Below, in pieces: positions 62,749 through 62,777 of a stretch of 62,777 bases of DNA. The stretch covers positions 1-62,777 of the forward strand of contig JAFUEH010000022.1 of NCBI GenBank assembly GCA_017463985.1. The letters run 5' to 3'. Position numbers and translations under genes: made by a program. The notes under the pieces were generated by a model. The model searched no databases. It worked only from the letters and a program-made list of their open reading frames with translations, and was not told where the DNA came from. The first letter of the stretch is position 1; every line of letters starts with the position of its first letter. The stretch is from Eubacterium sp. (GTDB lineage: Bacteria > Bacillota > Clostridia > Oscillospirales > Acutalibacteraceae).

Positions 62749-62777
62749 ACACCAAAAAACAGATGGCTTCCTCTGAC

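Larger units (their letters stand above)
39958..62777. mobile_element. Prophage 2, left part (continues beyond window)
   Basis: It starts at the shared att core and carries integrase, lysogeny block, early and replication genes, a late-type regulator and a methyltransferase. Terminase and virion genes are not yet reached at the right edge. The gene order in the lysogeny block matches prophage 1 but operator and integrase sequences differ, so the two are heteroimmune relatives. Confidence 0.85.

Overview
The window is almost entirely temperate phage DNA. Two complete-looking integration modules lie head to tail, so I read it as two tandem prophages in a Gram-positive-type host. A gut member of the Bacillota (Clostridia or Negativicutes) is the best guess. 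This rests on strong AGGAGG ribosome binding sites, GTG/TTG starts, TTGACA-17-TATAAT promoters, choline-binding-type cell wall repeats and the phage protein families present. No host gene or rRNA is present to fix the taxon. The left edge (1-265) is the end of an IS3-family insertion sequence.

Prophage 1 (about 457-39968) is complete from integrase to lysin. Its lysogeny block on the minus strand is a tyrosine integrase, two membrane proteins, an ImmA-type metallopeptidase and a repressor (550-3597). A divergent Cro-like gene is flanked by two copies of one operator. Next comes an island of tiny genes on both strands (4032-5158), three of them with their own minus-strand promoters. The early operon (5239-13081) carries an excisionase-like protein, a 27-bp-repeat protein, Gp157, an ERF annealase (frameshifted), a NinB-like protein, SSB, a DUF4373 replication protein with internal direct repeats, a PP-loop sulfotransferase-like protein and a DUF1064 nuclease broken by an amber codon. 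The late region (13153-39759) has terminase, portal, a Prp-type cysteine protease, scaffold, an N4-gp56-type capsid protein, connector, internal virion proteins, a 3366-residue polyvalent protein, tail fibres, holin and an NlpC/P60-SH3 endolysin. There is no tape measure, sheath or tail tube, which suggests a short-tailed phage.

Prophage 2 (from about 39958 past the right edge) repeats the same lysogeny plan with a different operator (GTTGGGAA-N-TTCnCAAC). Its early region (43065-58938) carries an SNF2-like helicase split by two intercalated genes, a replication module with a CHC2-TOPRIM-DUF927 primase-helicase, a VRR-NUC nuclease, an ArpU/RinA-like regulator, a Dam methylase, an ASCH protein, a GroES homologue and several very small membrane peptides. 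A minus-strand regulatory island (58969-60369) and a long non-coding tract (60370-61347) precede a ParB-methyltransferase fusion. The packaging and virion genes should lie beyond the window.

The most interesting points are these. (1) A phage-encoded Prp protease sits next to its two probable substrates, scaffold and capsid, both with N-terminal LQLFA motifs. (2) The two prophages share one att core, while their repressors carry different DNA-binding halves on nearly identical C-terminal halves. (3) A conserved promoter/inverted-repeat/terminator element lies beside both integrases. (4) The helicase gene is split. (5) The giant polyvalent protein has zincin, MuF-C and ART modules separated by recurring xYS linkers.
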